Positions 33,527 to 42,407 of a stretch of 64,000 nt of DNA are shown piece after piece. Position 1 is the first letter of the stretch; each line of letters starts with the position of its first letter. Position numbers and translations under genes: made by a program. The notes beneath the pieces are model-generated. The model did no database searches and was not told the DNA's origin. It was given only the letters and a program-made list of their open reading frames with translations. Source of the DNA: CAYNVS01 sp964400725 (GTDB lineage Bacteria; Myxococcota_A; SURF-8; CAYNVS01); assembly GCA_964400725.1 (NCBI GenBank), contig CAYNVS010000007.1, forward strand, positions 59,158 through 123,157. The letters run 5' to 3'.

Positions 33527-35653
33527 CTACAACGGGTTGATAACGGTCGCCTTGCCGCTGCCGTCAAAAAAGAAAGAGCCGAAAAAATGCGAAAACTGTT
33601 TCTTCGCTTTGTCTTCAAACGGACCGCTGAAGGTAAAATCGTGGTTTGCGCCGGGATACTGGAACCAACCGTTGCCGCCTGTATAAGGCGCGGGCGCGGG
33701 CGGTTTGTCGAAATACGATTTCGCTACGGGTTCAACCTGCGTTATATCTATTAAATACGCGAAGTTAAGGTAAAACGGCAGCATAATTGTTTCGTCTTCC
33801 ATCGCCTGCGTAAACATGAACCGGAATTTATTTTCCGCCCGTTTTGAATTTATTTTTTGAACGTAGTTTATCGGGTCCCCGCCGTCTAAAAAAGTTTGAG
33901 CGACAGTCATAAATTGCGTAATATAATAATCAGGGTAAAGGTCGGCCATGCCGTAAGTGGATAGGAAGTCGGAAACGAAATCAATCAAGCCCGCTCCGCC
34001 CGCGCAGAAATGAGCTATTGCCGCGTCTTTACTGATGGAAACGCTCGTTTCGCCGACTATAGAACCCAAGGAATGGCCGAAATAACCTATTTTATTCGGA
34101 TCAAAATCGCTTGCGCCCGTCCCTTTGCCGTCTGGATAGAAATCGAATTTGCCGCTTGAAATGGCGCGCATGTACCAATTGTGCTCGAACGCGGCCTGTT
34201 TAAAGTTTGAAACCGCTTTCCCCGGATGCACGATGTCGATGAACTCAAGCGGCGCATAACCCACGGAGCGGTGCCCGTGGAAAGGAAAGTCGAATATGAT
34301 GGATGCGATCCCTTTTTCCGCCAGCGGCCCCACCAACCCTCTCATACCCTCCTTCCGGTTGCTGATGCCGTGCTGAATAATGACAACCGGCATAGGTTTT
34401 TGCGCGTTTTTAGGGTAAAATAAAAAGAACTGATTATAGGTATAACCGTACATCGTCGGCTTCTTGTCGGCTCCGCGCTTAAAATGGTAATAATACGGGC
34501 TGTTTCTATCGTTTTGATCTTGACGAAAGTCGGGCGTTTTCATCTCTCCGATTACAACATAATCAACAAAATTCTCATCCACCGTCGGAAGCGAAGGAAG
34601 CGTTTTGGGGTAATCGCTTATTTTGTAGTAATTTATCGCGCCGTCGGCGTCGAAGTCAAGGTCGGGCGGATCAATCTGCGCTTTGTCGAGATACTCCCCC
34701 GCGAGGTATTCCAAGTCGTCCGTCGCCGACTGCGTTGTAAAATCGAAGGCGAGAACGACTTCGTCGAGGTTAATTCCTTCCACCTCTTTAAGCAGTTCCT
34801 TCAAAGAGGCCATGCGCTCTTTTTCCGCAGCGCGTTCGGCTGCGCCCAAACCGGTTGCATCGACCGGCTTTACGCCCCAAACTTGCGCGAAATGATTAGA
34901 CATTACCGGCGATTTACCCGATTCGCTTTTAAGTTTTTGAGTAATAACCGCCGCGTATTTGGTTTTATAGGCCAGCGGCTTGTCGGGACGCAGCGCGAGA
35001 TACCAGAACAAATGCTCGGTCGCGTCGCTTCCTTCAATAAAATTATACGCTTCTTTAACCAGCGGCGCATACGCCGCGGCTTTGCCAAAGTCGGGGCTAG
35101 ACTTATCGACGTTGACGATCAACACCGGACTTATTTGTTTATTAGCCGTGTCCGCCTTGTTTGTCGGAAACGAGCTTTCGGCAATCTTTTCGCCGCTTTC
35201 AAACATTATATAACCTACCGCGCTGAAACCGTCGAGGGTGTTCAATGTGTCAACGTAATTTTTATTATTCATAAACGACAACCCCGTATCGATTATGCGC
35301 GAGTTGGTAGTAATAAAAAATTCGTTGAGCGCGTAAGCAAGATTAAGGCGCAGACCGGTGATTGTGAAGTCGTCGGTTTTAGCGAAATAATTATATGGGA
35401 ATGGAATAAGGTTGACGTCGTCGTCGTTGTTGGCGGTAGTCATTTTGCCGTTAAGGCGGTAAGTCATTTCGTAGCAGCCTTTTGCGTCTGCGCAATCGGC
35501 CAACGGATTTAACTCTACCTCCGCCTCCGCTTCGACGTCTTGGTCTGAGTTTGTCGGCTTATTTTCGTTAGAGCCGCAAGAGAAAAGCAGGAAAACGGCA
35601 AAAACAAGCGGAGCGAATAACAATGATGAAAATCTTTTTTGAGCTGCGCGCAT
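33527..35653 (-). CDS. lipase-like alpha/beta-hydrolase lipoprotein (VolA/Pla-1-cef type)
   Basis: 708 aa. Signal ends LLFSC (Cys26), followed by an acidic stalk (DQDVEAEAEVE). The N-terminal region has NLIPFPYNYF and LNTLDGFSAV, resembling the N-terminal domain of bacterial extracellular lipases of the VolA/Pla-1/cef group. The hydrolase core has PVVIIQHGISNRKEGM (oxyanion-hole region) and the nucleophile elbow GYFGHSLGS. A likely catalytic His is near the C-terminus in YPGANHDF. It probably cleaves lipid esters at the cell surface. GAGG precedes the ATG. It lies 120 bases downstream of the amidase gene on the same strand. Confidence 0.85.
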   Translation of the reverse strand: MRAAQKRFSSLLFAPLVFAVFLLFSCGSNENKPTNSDQDVEAEAEVELNPLADCADAKGCYEMTYRLNGKMTTANNDDDVNLIPFPYNYFAKTDDFTITGLRLNLAYALNEFFITTNSRIIDTGLSFMNNKNYVDTLNTLDGFSAVGYIMFESGEKIAESSFPTNKADTANKQISPVLIVNVDKSSPDFGKAAAYAPLVKEAYNFIEGSDATEHLFWYLALRPDKPLAYKTKYAAVITQKLKSESGKSPVMSNHFAQVWGVKPVDATGLGAAERAAEKERMASLKELLKEVEGINLDEVVLAFDFTTQSATDDLEYLAGEYLDKAQIDPPDLDFDADGAINYYKISDYPKTLPSLPTVDENFVDYVVIGEMKTPDFRQDQNDRNSPYYYHFKRGADKKPTMYGYTYNQFFLFYPKNAQKPMPVVIIQHGISNRKEGMRGLVGPLAEKGIASIIFDFPFHGHRSVGYAPLEFIDIVHPGKAVSNFKQAAFEHNWYMRAISSGKFDFYPDGKGTGASDFDPNKIGYFGHSLGSIVGETSVSISKDAAIAHFCAGGAGLIDFVSDFLSTYGMADLYPDYYITQFMTVAQTFLDGGDPINYVQKINSKRAENKFRFMFTQAMEDETIMLPFYLNFAYLIDITQVEPVAKSYFDKPPAPAPYTGGNGWFQYPGANHDFTFSGPFEDKAKKQFSHFFGSFFFDGSGKATVINPL

Positions 35654-35772
35654 GTAAACCTCGCATTGATTTAGAATAAAGTAATTTGCCTTTAATTCGG
35701 GCTTTGCCGATGTTTTCTCATTTTAAAACGCCGCGACGTTATTGTAAAGAAATAATCGTTAAGAAAAAAAAC

Positions 35773-38304
35773 TTACTGTGCCTGATCCTGCAAGTATATG
35801 TTATATTTGTAAATCCCCTCAACGATTCCCTCGGCCAGCGCGTCTTGATACTTCGCGTCGTTAAGCCGCATTTCCTCGCGAAGGTTGCTGATGAACGACG
35901 TTTCGACGAGAATAGACGGCATTTTTGCGTAAAGAAGAACGAACAGCAGCGCGGGCTGTACGCCGCGGTCTTCCAACTGATTATATTTTTTCTTTTTCAG
36001 CGCCGACATCATGCCGCTTTGCACGTAAGTGGCCGCTTTTATTGAGTAATCCGTGTTCGCGCTCGTAATCAGGTCGGCTAATATATACGGCAGCTCGTCC
36101 TCTTCCGAATCGATTTCCGCGTTTTCGCGGTTTGCGAGCCTCTCGGCGTACTTCTGAGACGCCATATTCAGAAAAAAGGTTTCGATTCCGTACATCTTGC
36201 GGCTTAACGTCGCGTTGCAGTGAATCGAAACGAAAAGATCGGCGTTGGCGTTGTTGGCAATCTCCGTTCTCTCCTTCAGCTTCATCGACTTGTCTTCCGA
36301 GCGGGTCAGAATCACCTTTACACCGGGCAGTTTTTTTTCCAGCTTTTCTTTCACTTTCAGCGAAATTTGCAGCGTAATGTCTTTTTCCGCAGTGTTTCGC
36401 TTTCCTATGGCTCCCCAATCCTTGCCGCCGTGTCCGGGGTCTATCGCCACCACCTTAAGTTGTTTGGGCAGCTCGTATTCGTCGGCGCTTTTCTTCGCCT
36501 CTTCTTTCTTCGGCTCTTTTTTTTCATCCGCCTTCGAGGCGCCGTCCTTACTTGCTGCGGCGTTCGCATCCTCGACAATCTTTTTTATTATATCGTCTTT
36601 TTTATCCGAAACCGGCGGCTGCTTCGGCGGCTCTTCCTTTTTAGTCTCTTTAGCTTCCTCTTTCTTCGCTTCTTTTATATCTTTGACTTCTTTTGCGGCG
36701 TCCTTGTCCTTGACGGCTTCTTTATTTTCTTCAATTTTTTTAGGTTCTTTCGGCTCGTCTTTCTTCGCGCCGCCGGCGTTTGCGTCCAATTTGTCGTCTT
36801 TCGGCTTCTCTACAAGTTTGTTCTTTAAGGCGTCGCCCGCCGGCGCCGCCTCGATCTCGTCCTTCTTTTTATCCGCGGTCTTCTCTTCGCCCATCCCTGA
36901 TTTCTGCGCGGGTTTATCGTTCTTTTCCTCCGCGGCGGTTTTGTTTTTTTTATCCGGCTTAGACTCGCTTTTATTTTCCGTCTTGACGAGCTGTTTTTCC
37001 TCGTTTTTCCCTTCCGCCGTTACGACCTTCTCCGTCTTTTTTTCCTCTTTTTTCGTCTCTTTTGCCTCATCCTTCGGCGGCTCTTCTTTTACGGCTAAGA
37101 TTTCCTTCTTTTCTTCAGTTTTTTCGGCCTGTTTGACGTCCTTCTTCTCTTCCGCCGCGCCGCCGCCGGCAGCGGTTTTCGGTTTGTCCGACGCCGTTAT
37201 TTTTATTACGGTCTCGTTGTTTTTCGTCTGCTGAAATATTTCGGCGTTCAGCGTTTCTTTGCGCAAATCGAGCACTACGCGGAGAGTCGTTTCGCTGTAA
37301 CGCGCAATCCTCATTTTAATTACAAAGTCAGAATTAATTTCGGTCGCCGCTTTAATTCCGGCGCCGGTTTTCGCCGGAGAGAAATCGAGAAACAACCTGT
37401 AAGGTTTGTCTTTTGTCGCGGGCGCGTCCCCTTGAGTAAACGAAACCGAGCCCTTAAACGTAAGTTTAATAACCGTTTCGGTTTTCTTTTTTTCGACTGC
37501 CGCGCCGGTTAATATGGACAACTGAACGGGCGCCTTATCAATGTTTTCGGCCGCTTTTTTATCCGCGGACGGCTCGTCGATTTTTATCATTTTCTTCGCA
37601 AGGTCAACCGGAGGTTCTTCCCCGCCTTTTTTTTTCTCCGCGCCGGGCGTTTTGTCGTCCTGCGGCTTGCCGCTTTTTTTATCCGCGCCGTCCTTTTCTT
37701 TTTCAACCAAAGGCTGCTTCTGGACGATTTTCGTCTCTTCTTTGGCGGCGTCTTTCTTTAAATCATCGTCGTCTTCAAGCGGACCGCCGAGCGCCGCGAG
37801 TTTCTTCTTCGCTTTGGCGTAAAAATCCCCTTTTTTGTGGCGTTTCACCAGTTTCGTCAGGCAGAGGCGCGCCTCTTTCTTTTTCTGCGTTTTCTCGGCC
37901 ATTTCAGCGGCGTAGTAAAGAGCGTCGTCGGAATATTTTCCTTCCGGGTAAGCGTCGAAAAAATTTAAAAGCTCTTCGCGGGCTTTTTCCGCGTCCTTTT
38001 TCGCGCCGCTGTTTTTGGCGAGCTCGTAGTATAACCTCGCCGAATTATACCTGCATTCCGCGGCGTATTGTCCGCCGGGATATTTTTTTAATATCTCGTC
38101 GAACAGGCGGATCATATTTATCCAATTTTCGCGCATGCCGCGTTTTTCGACCGACTGCTCGAATTGCAGCAATTTTTTCTTTGCGTTATGGTATTCTGCG
38201 GCGGAAGGGTCGTCTTTGGCGTAGGCGCCCTGCGCGGTTATAATCCCCAGCAGAGTCAATAGCGCCGCAGCCCCTAAAAAAACGTTGAACCGAAACGTTT
38301 TCAT
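35773..38304 (-). CDS. N-acetylmuramoyl-L-alanine amidase with AMIN domain and long Lys/Glu linker
   Basis: 843 aa. Signal peptide ends AQGAYA. Residues about 35-180 are tetratricopeptide-like (YNSARLYYELA, DDALYYAAEMAE). The AMIN domain, which targets peptidoglycan or the divisome, is about 260-370 (RLFLDFSPAKTG, MRIARYSETTLRVVLDL). Residues about 375-610 are low-complexity Lys/Glu/Asp repeats. The catalytic Amidase_3 domain follows at 615-840 with zinc ligands H625 (DPGHGG), Glu in NTAEKD and His in SIHCN; the catalytic Glu is in LVETSFISN. It cuts the stem peptide from murein during division. The linker, about 240 residues, is unusually long for this family (AmiC about 420 aa in all). Confidence 0.93.
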   Translation of the reverse strand: MKTFRFNVFLGAAALLTLLGIITAQGAYAKDDPSAAEYHNAKKKLLQFEQSVEKRGMRENWINMIRLFDEILKKYPGGQYAAECRYNSARLYYELAKNSGAKKDAEKAREELLNFFDAYPEGKYSDDALYYAAEMAEKTQKKKEARLCLTKLVKRHKKGDFYAKAKKKLAALGGPLEDDDDLKKDAAKEETKIVQKQPLVEKEKDGADKKSGKPQDDKTPGAEKKKGGEEPPVDLAKKMIKIDEPSADKKAAENIDKAPVQLSILTGAAVEKKKTETVIKLTFKGSVSFTQGDAPATKDKPYRLFLDFSPAKTGAGIKAATEINSDFVIKMRIARYSETTLRVVLDLRKETLNAEIFQQTKNNETVIKITASDKPKTAAGGGAAEEKKDVKQAEKTEEKKEILAVKEEPPKDEAKETKKEEKKTEKVVTAEGKNEEKQLVKTENKSESKPDKKNKTAAEEKNDKPAQKSGMGEEKTADKKKDEIEAAPAGDALKNKLVEKPKDDKLDANAGGAKKDEPKEPKKIEENKEAVKDKDAAKEVKDIKEAKKEEAKETKKEEPPKQPPVSDKKDDIIKKIVEDANAAASKDGASKADEKKEPKKEEAKKSADEYELPKQLKVVAIDPGHGGKDWGAIGKRNTAEKDITLQISLKVKEKLEKKLPGVKVILTRSEDKSMKLKERTEIANNANADLFVSIHCNATLSRKMYGIETFFLNMASQKYAERLANRENAEIDSEEDELPYILADLITSANTDYSIKAATYVQSGMMSALKKKKYNQLEDRGVQPALLFVLLYAKMPSILVETSFISNLREEMRLNDAKYQDALAEGIVEGIYKYNIYLQDQAQ

Positions 38305-38408
38305 AGCCGCATTTAATACAATTTAAATTAAAATTTTGCAACAATTATGGCGCGCATTTAACGGTTTTTTCCGATTTTATCGCGCTATTTCAACTTCTCT
38401 TTAACGCA

Positions 38409-38444
38409 AAAAGGCGCCTCGGCGTTAAAAGCCGACGCGCCGGT
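38409..38444 (-). terminator. terminator of the Lys-rich protein gene
   Basis: On the minus strand GGCGCGTCGGC pairs with GCCGAGGCGCC around TTTTAAC, with one mismatch, followed by five T. It lies just downstream of the stop codon at 38476. Confidence 0.78.
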
Positions 38445-38475
38445 TGGGCGTTCCCCCGCAATTATAGAAACTAAT

Positions 38476-38931
38476 TTACTTTTTTACGGGCTTTTTCGCG
38501 GGGGCTTTGGCTTTGGGCGCCGCTTTTTTGGGAGCTTTGCACGGCTTTCCCTTGCAATCTTCCTTCGCCGCTTCCTTTTTTACTTCCTTCTTTTCCTCTT
38601 TTTTCTGCGCCGCGACTTTCACTTCTTTTTTAACTTCCTTAAGATCTTTCTTGATCTTGTCCCAGATTTTAACCGTGTCTTTCATTCCCTTTTCGATAAC
38701 CGATCCGAAGGTGTCCTTCGCCTCGGCCTGCACGGTTTTGAAAGTTTCGGCGGCCTTTTTAAGCGCTTCCTTGTGCTCCGGCATAATGATTTCTTCGCCT
38801 GCGGCGCGGGCTTTTTCAATCGTGTCGTCGGCGAGTTTCTTGAACTTTTTCAGTTCGCCGCTGACGTCGGTAAGCTGCTTTTCGAGCTTTTTAATCATCG
38901 CCGTTACTTCGTTTGCTTTTTTAGTAGCCAT
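38476..38931 (-). CDS. Lys/Ala-rich coiled-coil protein with histone-H1-like tail
   Basis: 151 aa. Residues 1-105 are predicted helical with heptad-like spacing (VTAMIKKLEKQLTDVSGELK), somewhat like phasins. Residues 105-151 are Lys, Glu, Ala and Pro, ending KKAAPKAKAPAKKPVKK, the composition of bacterial H1-like tails. A lone CKGKPC lies at the junction. There is no signal peptide. It could bind nucleic acid or polyester granules; composition does not decide. A promoter-like pair on the minus strand lies at 39015-38989, and AGGAGG precedes the ATG. Confidence 0.78.
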   Translation of the reverse strand: MATKKANEVTAMIKKLEKQLTDVSGELKKFKKLADDTIEKARAAGEEIIMPEHKEALKKAAETFKTVQAEAKDTFGSVIEKGMKDTVKIWDKIKKDLKEVKKEVKVAAQKKEEKKEVKKEAAKEDCKGKPCKAPKKAAPKAKAPAKKPVKK

Positions 38932-38988
38932 CGGTTTCCTCCTCGTAAAAATAGTTGGTCGGTACTTCTTAATAAACTCTTTTAATTT

Positions 38989-39015
38989 TATTATAACTTT
39001 TATTTTAAAAAGGCA
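38989..39015 (-). promoter_or_regulatory. possible promoter of the Lys-rich protein gene
   Basis: On the minus strand TTGCCT (39015-39010) and TATAAT (38994-38989) are separated by 15 bases. The hexamers are good, the spacing short. Confidence 0.45.
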
Positions 39016-39161
39016 AGTTTTTTTATATAATAAAAAATGAAAGAAAGTTAAATATTATTGATTGTGGAGTTATATAAGAATGAAGTTTGTTGAAATTCAA
39101 TTCCCGCCGACGCGATCAAAGCTCTGAATACCGACCATTCGCCGGTTTCGCTAAAAATACG

Positions 39162-39250
39162 TCGAGGACGCGGAAGATGCGCGGAAGTTTTTAAATTAAT
39201 TTCGTTCTCATGCTTGTTTTTAACCCGCGTTTTTAACCCGCGAGCGTATG
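39162..39250 (+). repeat. dispersed intergenic repeat, family A (copy 3)
   Basis: GGACGCGGAAGATGCGCGGA, then the TTTTTAAATTAATTTCGTTC block shared exactly with copy 1, and a doubled TTTTTAACCCGCG tail ending CGAGCG. It fills the centre of the 547-base gap 38932-39478; I see no gene in that gap. Confidence 0.68.
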
Positions 39251-39408
39251 CGCGACCCAGTCCCGCGCTTACGCGCCGCGCCGTTCGTCCGCGTTTGCGG
39301 AGACGGATCGGGAGGAGAGGTCAAGAGGGCGCGAAAAACTGATAAAAGTTTTGAGCGACGGGGCGGCTGAAAACCGAAAGTTAAAAGTTTCATTTATTAC
39401 AGATAGTT

Positions 39409-39437
39409 TTGACATTTTCGCGGCGATGTATTTAAAT
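39409..39437 (+). promoter_or_regulatory. probable promoter of the 899-residue surface protein gene
   Basis: TTGACA (39409-39414), a 17-base spacer and TTAAAT (39432-39437), about 40 bases before the ATG at 39479. The -35 is perfect; the -10 matches four of six bases. Confidence 0.55.
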
Positions 39438-39478
39438 GTAATATTTGAGATATATTAACTCATGCCAAGGAAGAGACC

Positions 39479-42178
39479 ATGAAACTAGCCCGCTTATCCT
39501 TGAATTTTCTTATGATAGCCGTCTGCCTTACTTTCTGCGTCCGCGGCGCGGATGCGGTCATGGGGCCTCAACCCTACCTCAGCTGGGAAGGTTCGTTCGA
39601 CTACGGCGTAGTCGGCGGAACGGTTTTGCAGGATTTGTGCAACGTCGCGTCCAAAACCTCGTGCGATTATTCCTCGCGGGACGGGCAGGGCGACACCCCC
39701 GTTGATTGGCCGAACTACGCCATGATGTCGGGCATTCCCGAAGGCGCGCTGATTGAAAAGGCGTATCTCATTTGGATGGCGAGCAACACGCCGTTCGTCG
39801 GCGTCGACAACGTCGTCGGCTTCACTCCGCCCAACGGCGACTACTTCGACATCGGCGTAAACCCCGACGAGGACTGCAAAATTTTGGCTTATTCCAAGGG
39901 CTTGGTTCCGCAGAACTACGTTTATTTTACGTGCTGGGCAAACATAACCGACATTCTGCGCAATCACGTCGAGTCGCAGCGCAGGCCGCTGAACGGTCAA
40001 TGGACTTTCGGGCATCTCGTCGTCGCCACGGACAGCCAGTATCTTTTCACTACGGGCGTTTTGGGCGCATGGGGAGTTATAGTCGTTTATCAGCATCCGG
40101 ACATCGCCCGCAAAAGACTGTACCTTTATAAAGGTTTCGACAGGGTTCAATGCGGCCGCATAGAGCTTAATCCGTCCGGGTTCGTCGTTCCGCCAAACCC
40201 TAAGGCGAAAGTAACTTTCATGGTCGGAGAAGGCGACGAGCCGATTTCCGGCGCCGGGCAATGCCCCGCGGGCAACGCTTACTCGGAAGGTCTTACTTTC
40301 AACGGCGCCACGCTGACCGACGTCTGCAATCCGGCGGGCAATCAGTATAATTCGACGCGCAACACGAACACGCCCGTCTCTCCGTGCGAAAAAAGCGTTT
40401 TCTCGCTCGATTTGGATACGTACGAAGTCGGATACCTGCTTAACGCGGGGCAGACCTCGGCAATCGTTTACATGGACCTTGGACAAGACCAGATTTTTTC
40501 CAACTTCCTCATGCTTTCAATCGACACGAAACTGCCGGCGTTCGACATCCCCGGCTCTCCAGAAAAAACAAGCAGCGTTCCCGAAGACGGCTACGTCAGC
40601 CCCGGCGACCAATTCGACTTCGTAATAAGAGTCGAAAATTGGGGCGAGGACGAGGCTCACAACGTTTACGTCCAAGACAACATTCCGCAATACACAAAGT
40701 ACGTCTGCAACTCCACCTACATATGCGGCCCCGGCGACAGAACTTTCTGCGACGTCAACGGCGCAAATTATCTGCCGGTTCCCGATCAGCCCGGCTGCGT
40801 TCCGCCTTTCGCGGGAGCGGGCTTCCCCGTTTCTTACAACATGCCGGCCAACGGCCAAAACGGCGGTTACTCGGTTAAATTCAAGGTTTACCTGCAAGGC
40901 GAAGAGTCGGGCGTAACCAAGGAAACTATTATTTACAATACGGCCAAAATAGGCTCGTCGGATTCCGGCGAGGCGTACGTTTCCAACGGAGGCATTCCGG
41001 TAAGGTTAAACGTCCGGCTGCGCTCGTACGAAGGGAAGCTGCTGCTTCAGCCCGGCGAAGCCGACCCGAAGGGCGGCGTGGTTTATCCGGGGCAAAAAAA
41101 CGTTCCGATTACGCAGGTTAAAATGTCGAGCGTCGACTCCGACTTTCTCTTAATGGGGCTTTCGTTCAAAGCGGCCGGAACCGTCAACGACTTGGCCGAA
41201 ATAGCCAAGGTCCGCCTATACAAAGACGACGGCGACGGCGTTCCGGGAATCAACGATCAGCTCATCGGCGAATCAAGATACAACATCGACGACGGCGTCG
41301 TAGGCTTCGGAAACTTTTCAATGGTCGTAATGCAGGGGCAGCCGATTTATCTGCTGCTCGCGTACGACATGGCAGACAACGTGCAGCTCGGAACTTGGTT
41401 TAACGCGACTATTCCCGATTTGAACAGTTTGGTTTACCGCGGCATAGTAAGCCCCGACGCCCTTCCTTACATTTCCGGCAAATTCATCGTTCCCGCCACC
41501 GATTTGTTCGTTTCAAACGGACCGGAGCGCCCGATAGCGCGGGAGGACGTTCAACCCGGCGAGACCTTCCCCATTATTCAAGCGGTCGTAAAAAGCGCGA
41601 CGGGCAAGGCTTACTCGCTGAAGGGAATAAAGATTGATTTGGGCGGCAACGCGCAGGCGGTTCATATTAAAAACGCCGCGATAATTCTCGACGCGAACAA
41701 AAACGGAATTTACGACGACGGCGAGACGAAAATCGCGGAAGGAACTTTTTCTACGAGGTCGTTGCAGCTGACGAACCCGGGCGGTTACTTAACCGTAACG
41801 AACGAGGCGCCGCTGCTGATTCTGTTTGCCATGTCCAAAGACGTTACCAATTACACAAGCGTAAAAGCGACGATTTCGGCGATGGATTTTTCGGACGCTC
41901 AGGGCGGATCGGTTTCGCCCGAAGGGCTGCCGATTGAAAGCGACATGTTCGTAATCCGCGTAAACGCGGTAACGGACGGAGACGTCGATTCCGACTCCGC
42001 GGACAAGGAAAAGATAGACCAGCAGTACGACTGGGCCGACGGCAAAAACGACGGAACCGGCGCCAAAGGCGGCGGCGGATGCGCGCAGGGCGCCGATACG
42101 GTCGCGCCGATTCTCGCGCTTATGCTGGCTTTTGCGTTTTTCTCCGGGCTCTTCGCGCTGACGGCGAGAAAAAGATAA
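39479..42178 (+). CDS. secreted surface protein with C-terminal membrane sorting tail
   Basis: 899 aa. The signal peptide is followed by ADAVMGPQPYLSWEG. Residues about 30-340 form an unrecognised beta-rich domain with paired Cys. Residues about 355-515 resemble a DUF11-like repeat (DFVIRVENWGEDEAHNVYVQ, VSYNMPANGQNGGYSVKF). Later parts look like Ig/dockerin-rich segments (DANKNGIYDDGETKI). The C-terminus is GGGGCAQGAD, a hydrophobic helix of about 20 residues and the basic end ARKR. This is the Gly-Cys/helix/basic layout of MYXO-CTERM, JDVT-CTERM and Synergist-CTERM sorting tails. It is probably displayed at the cell surface; its ligand is unknown. AAGGAAGAG precedes the ATG. Confidence 0.82.
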   Translation: MKLARLSLNFLMIAVCLTFCVRGADAVMGPQPYLSWEGSFDYGVVGGTVLQDLCNVASKTSCDYSSRDGQGDTPVDWPNYAMMSGIPEGALIEKAYLIWMASNTPFVGVDNVVGFTPPNGDYFDIGVNPDEDCKILAYSKGLVPQNYVYFTCWANITDILRNHVESQRRPLNGQWTFGHLVVATDSQYLFTTGVLGAWGVIVVYQHPDIARKRLYLYKGFDRVQCGRIELNPSGFVVPPNPKAKVTFMVGEGDEPISGAGQCPAGNAYSEGLTFNGATLTDVCNPAGNQYNSTRNTNTPVSPCEKSVFSLDLDTYEVGYLLNAGQTSAIVYMDLGQDQIFSNFLMLSIDTKLPAFDIPGSPEKTSSVPEDGYVSPGDQFDFVIRVENWGEDEAHNVYVQDNIPQYTKYVCNSTYICGPGDRTFCDVNGANYLPVPDQPGCVPPFAGAGFPVSYNMPANGQNGGYSVKFKVYLQGEESGVTKETIIYNTAKIGSSDSGEAYVSNGGIPVRLNVRLRSYEGKLLLQPGEADPKGGVVYPGQKNVPITQVKMSSVDSDFLLMGLSFKAAGTVNDLAEIAKVRLYKDDGDGVPGINDQLIGESRYNIDDGVVGFGNFSMVVMQGQPIYLLLAYDMADNVQLGTWFNATIPDLNSLVYRGIVSPDALPYISGKFIVPATDLFVSNGPERPIAREDVQPGETFPIIQAVVKSATGKAYSLKGIKIDLGGNAQAVHIKNAAIILDANKNGIYDDGETKIAEGTFSTRSLQLTNPGGYLTVTNEAPLLILFAMSKDVTNYTSVKATISAMDFSDAQGGSVSPEGLPIESDMFVIRVNAVTDGDVDSDSADKEKIDQQYDWADGKNDGTGAKGGGGCAQGADTVAPILALMLAFAFFSGLFALTARKR

Positions 42179-42203
42179 CGGCCGCAACAATTTCAGCCGA
42201 ATC

Positions 42204-42234
42204 AAAGACGCGCTTTATGCGCGTCTTTGCGTTT
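42204..42234 (+). terminator. terminator of the 899-residue protein gene
   Basis: AAAGACGCGC, TTTAT loop, GCGCGTCTTT: a perfect ten-base stem, followed by GCG and TTTTT. It lies 25 bases after the stop codon. Confidence 0.88.
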
Positions 42235-42335
42235 TTATATGAAGAGAGCTAAATTAAAACGTCCAAGCGGCCTTTGCGGTTTTCTGCAAAACCGCGCGCG
42301 GCTCGTCCGAAGGCGGACGCGCCGCGATAATAATC

Positions 42336-42363
42336 TTGTCATGCGCTCGAAAGCGCTTATACT
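42336..42363 (+). promoter_or_regulatory. promoter of the acyl-CoA synthetase/TlpA operon
   Basis: TTGTCA (42336-42341), a 16-base spacer containing the palindrome AGCGC...GCGCT in GCGCTCGAAAGCGC, and TATACT (42358-42363), about 45 bases before the ATG at 42408. Confidence 0.6.
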
Positions 42364-42407
42364 TAAAGGCGCTTAACGAAGTATCTTAAAAAACCGAGGC
42401 CGAATAA

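Noticed and set aside
36245..37234. Long Ser/Phe-rich frame opposite the amidase linker
   Set aside because: It is the complement of Lys/Glu codons (AAA/GAA read as TTT/TTC). The minus-strand frame has signal, AMIN and catalytic motifs.
39079..39123. Possible 14-residue peptide after TGGAG
   Set aside because: It is too short and lacks any supporting pattern; an ATG after a G-rich stretch in AT-rich DNA is expected by chance.
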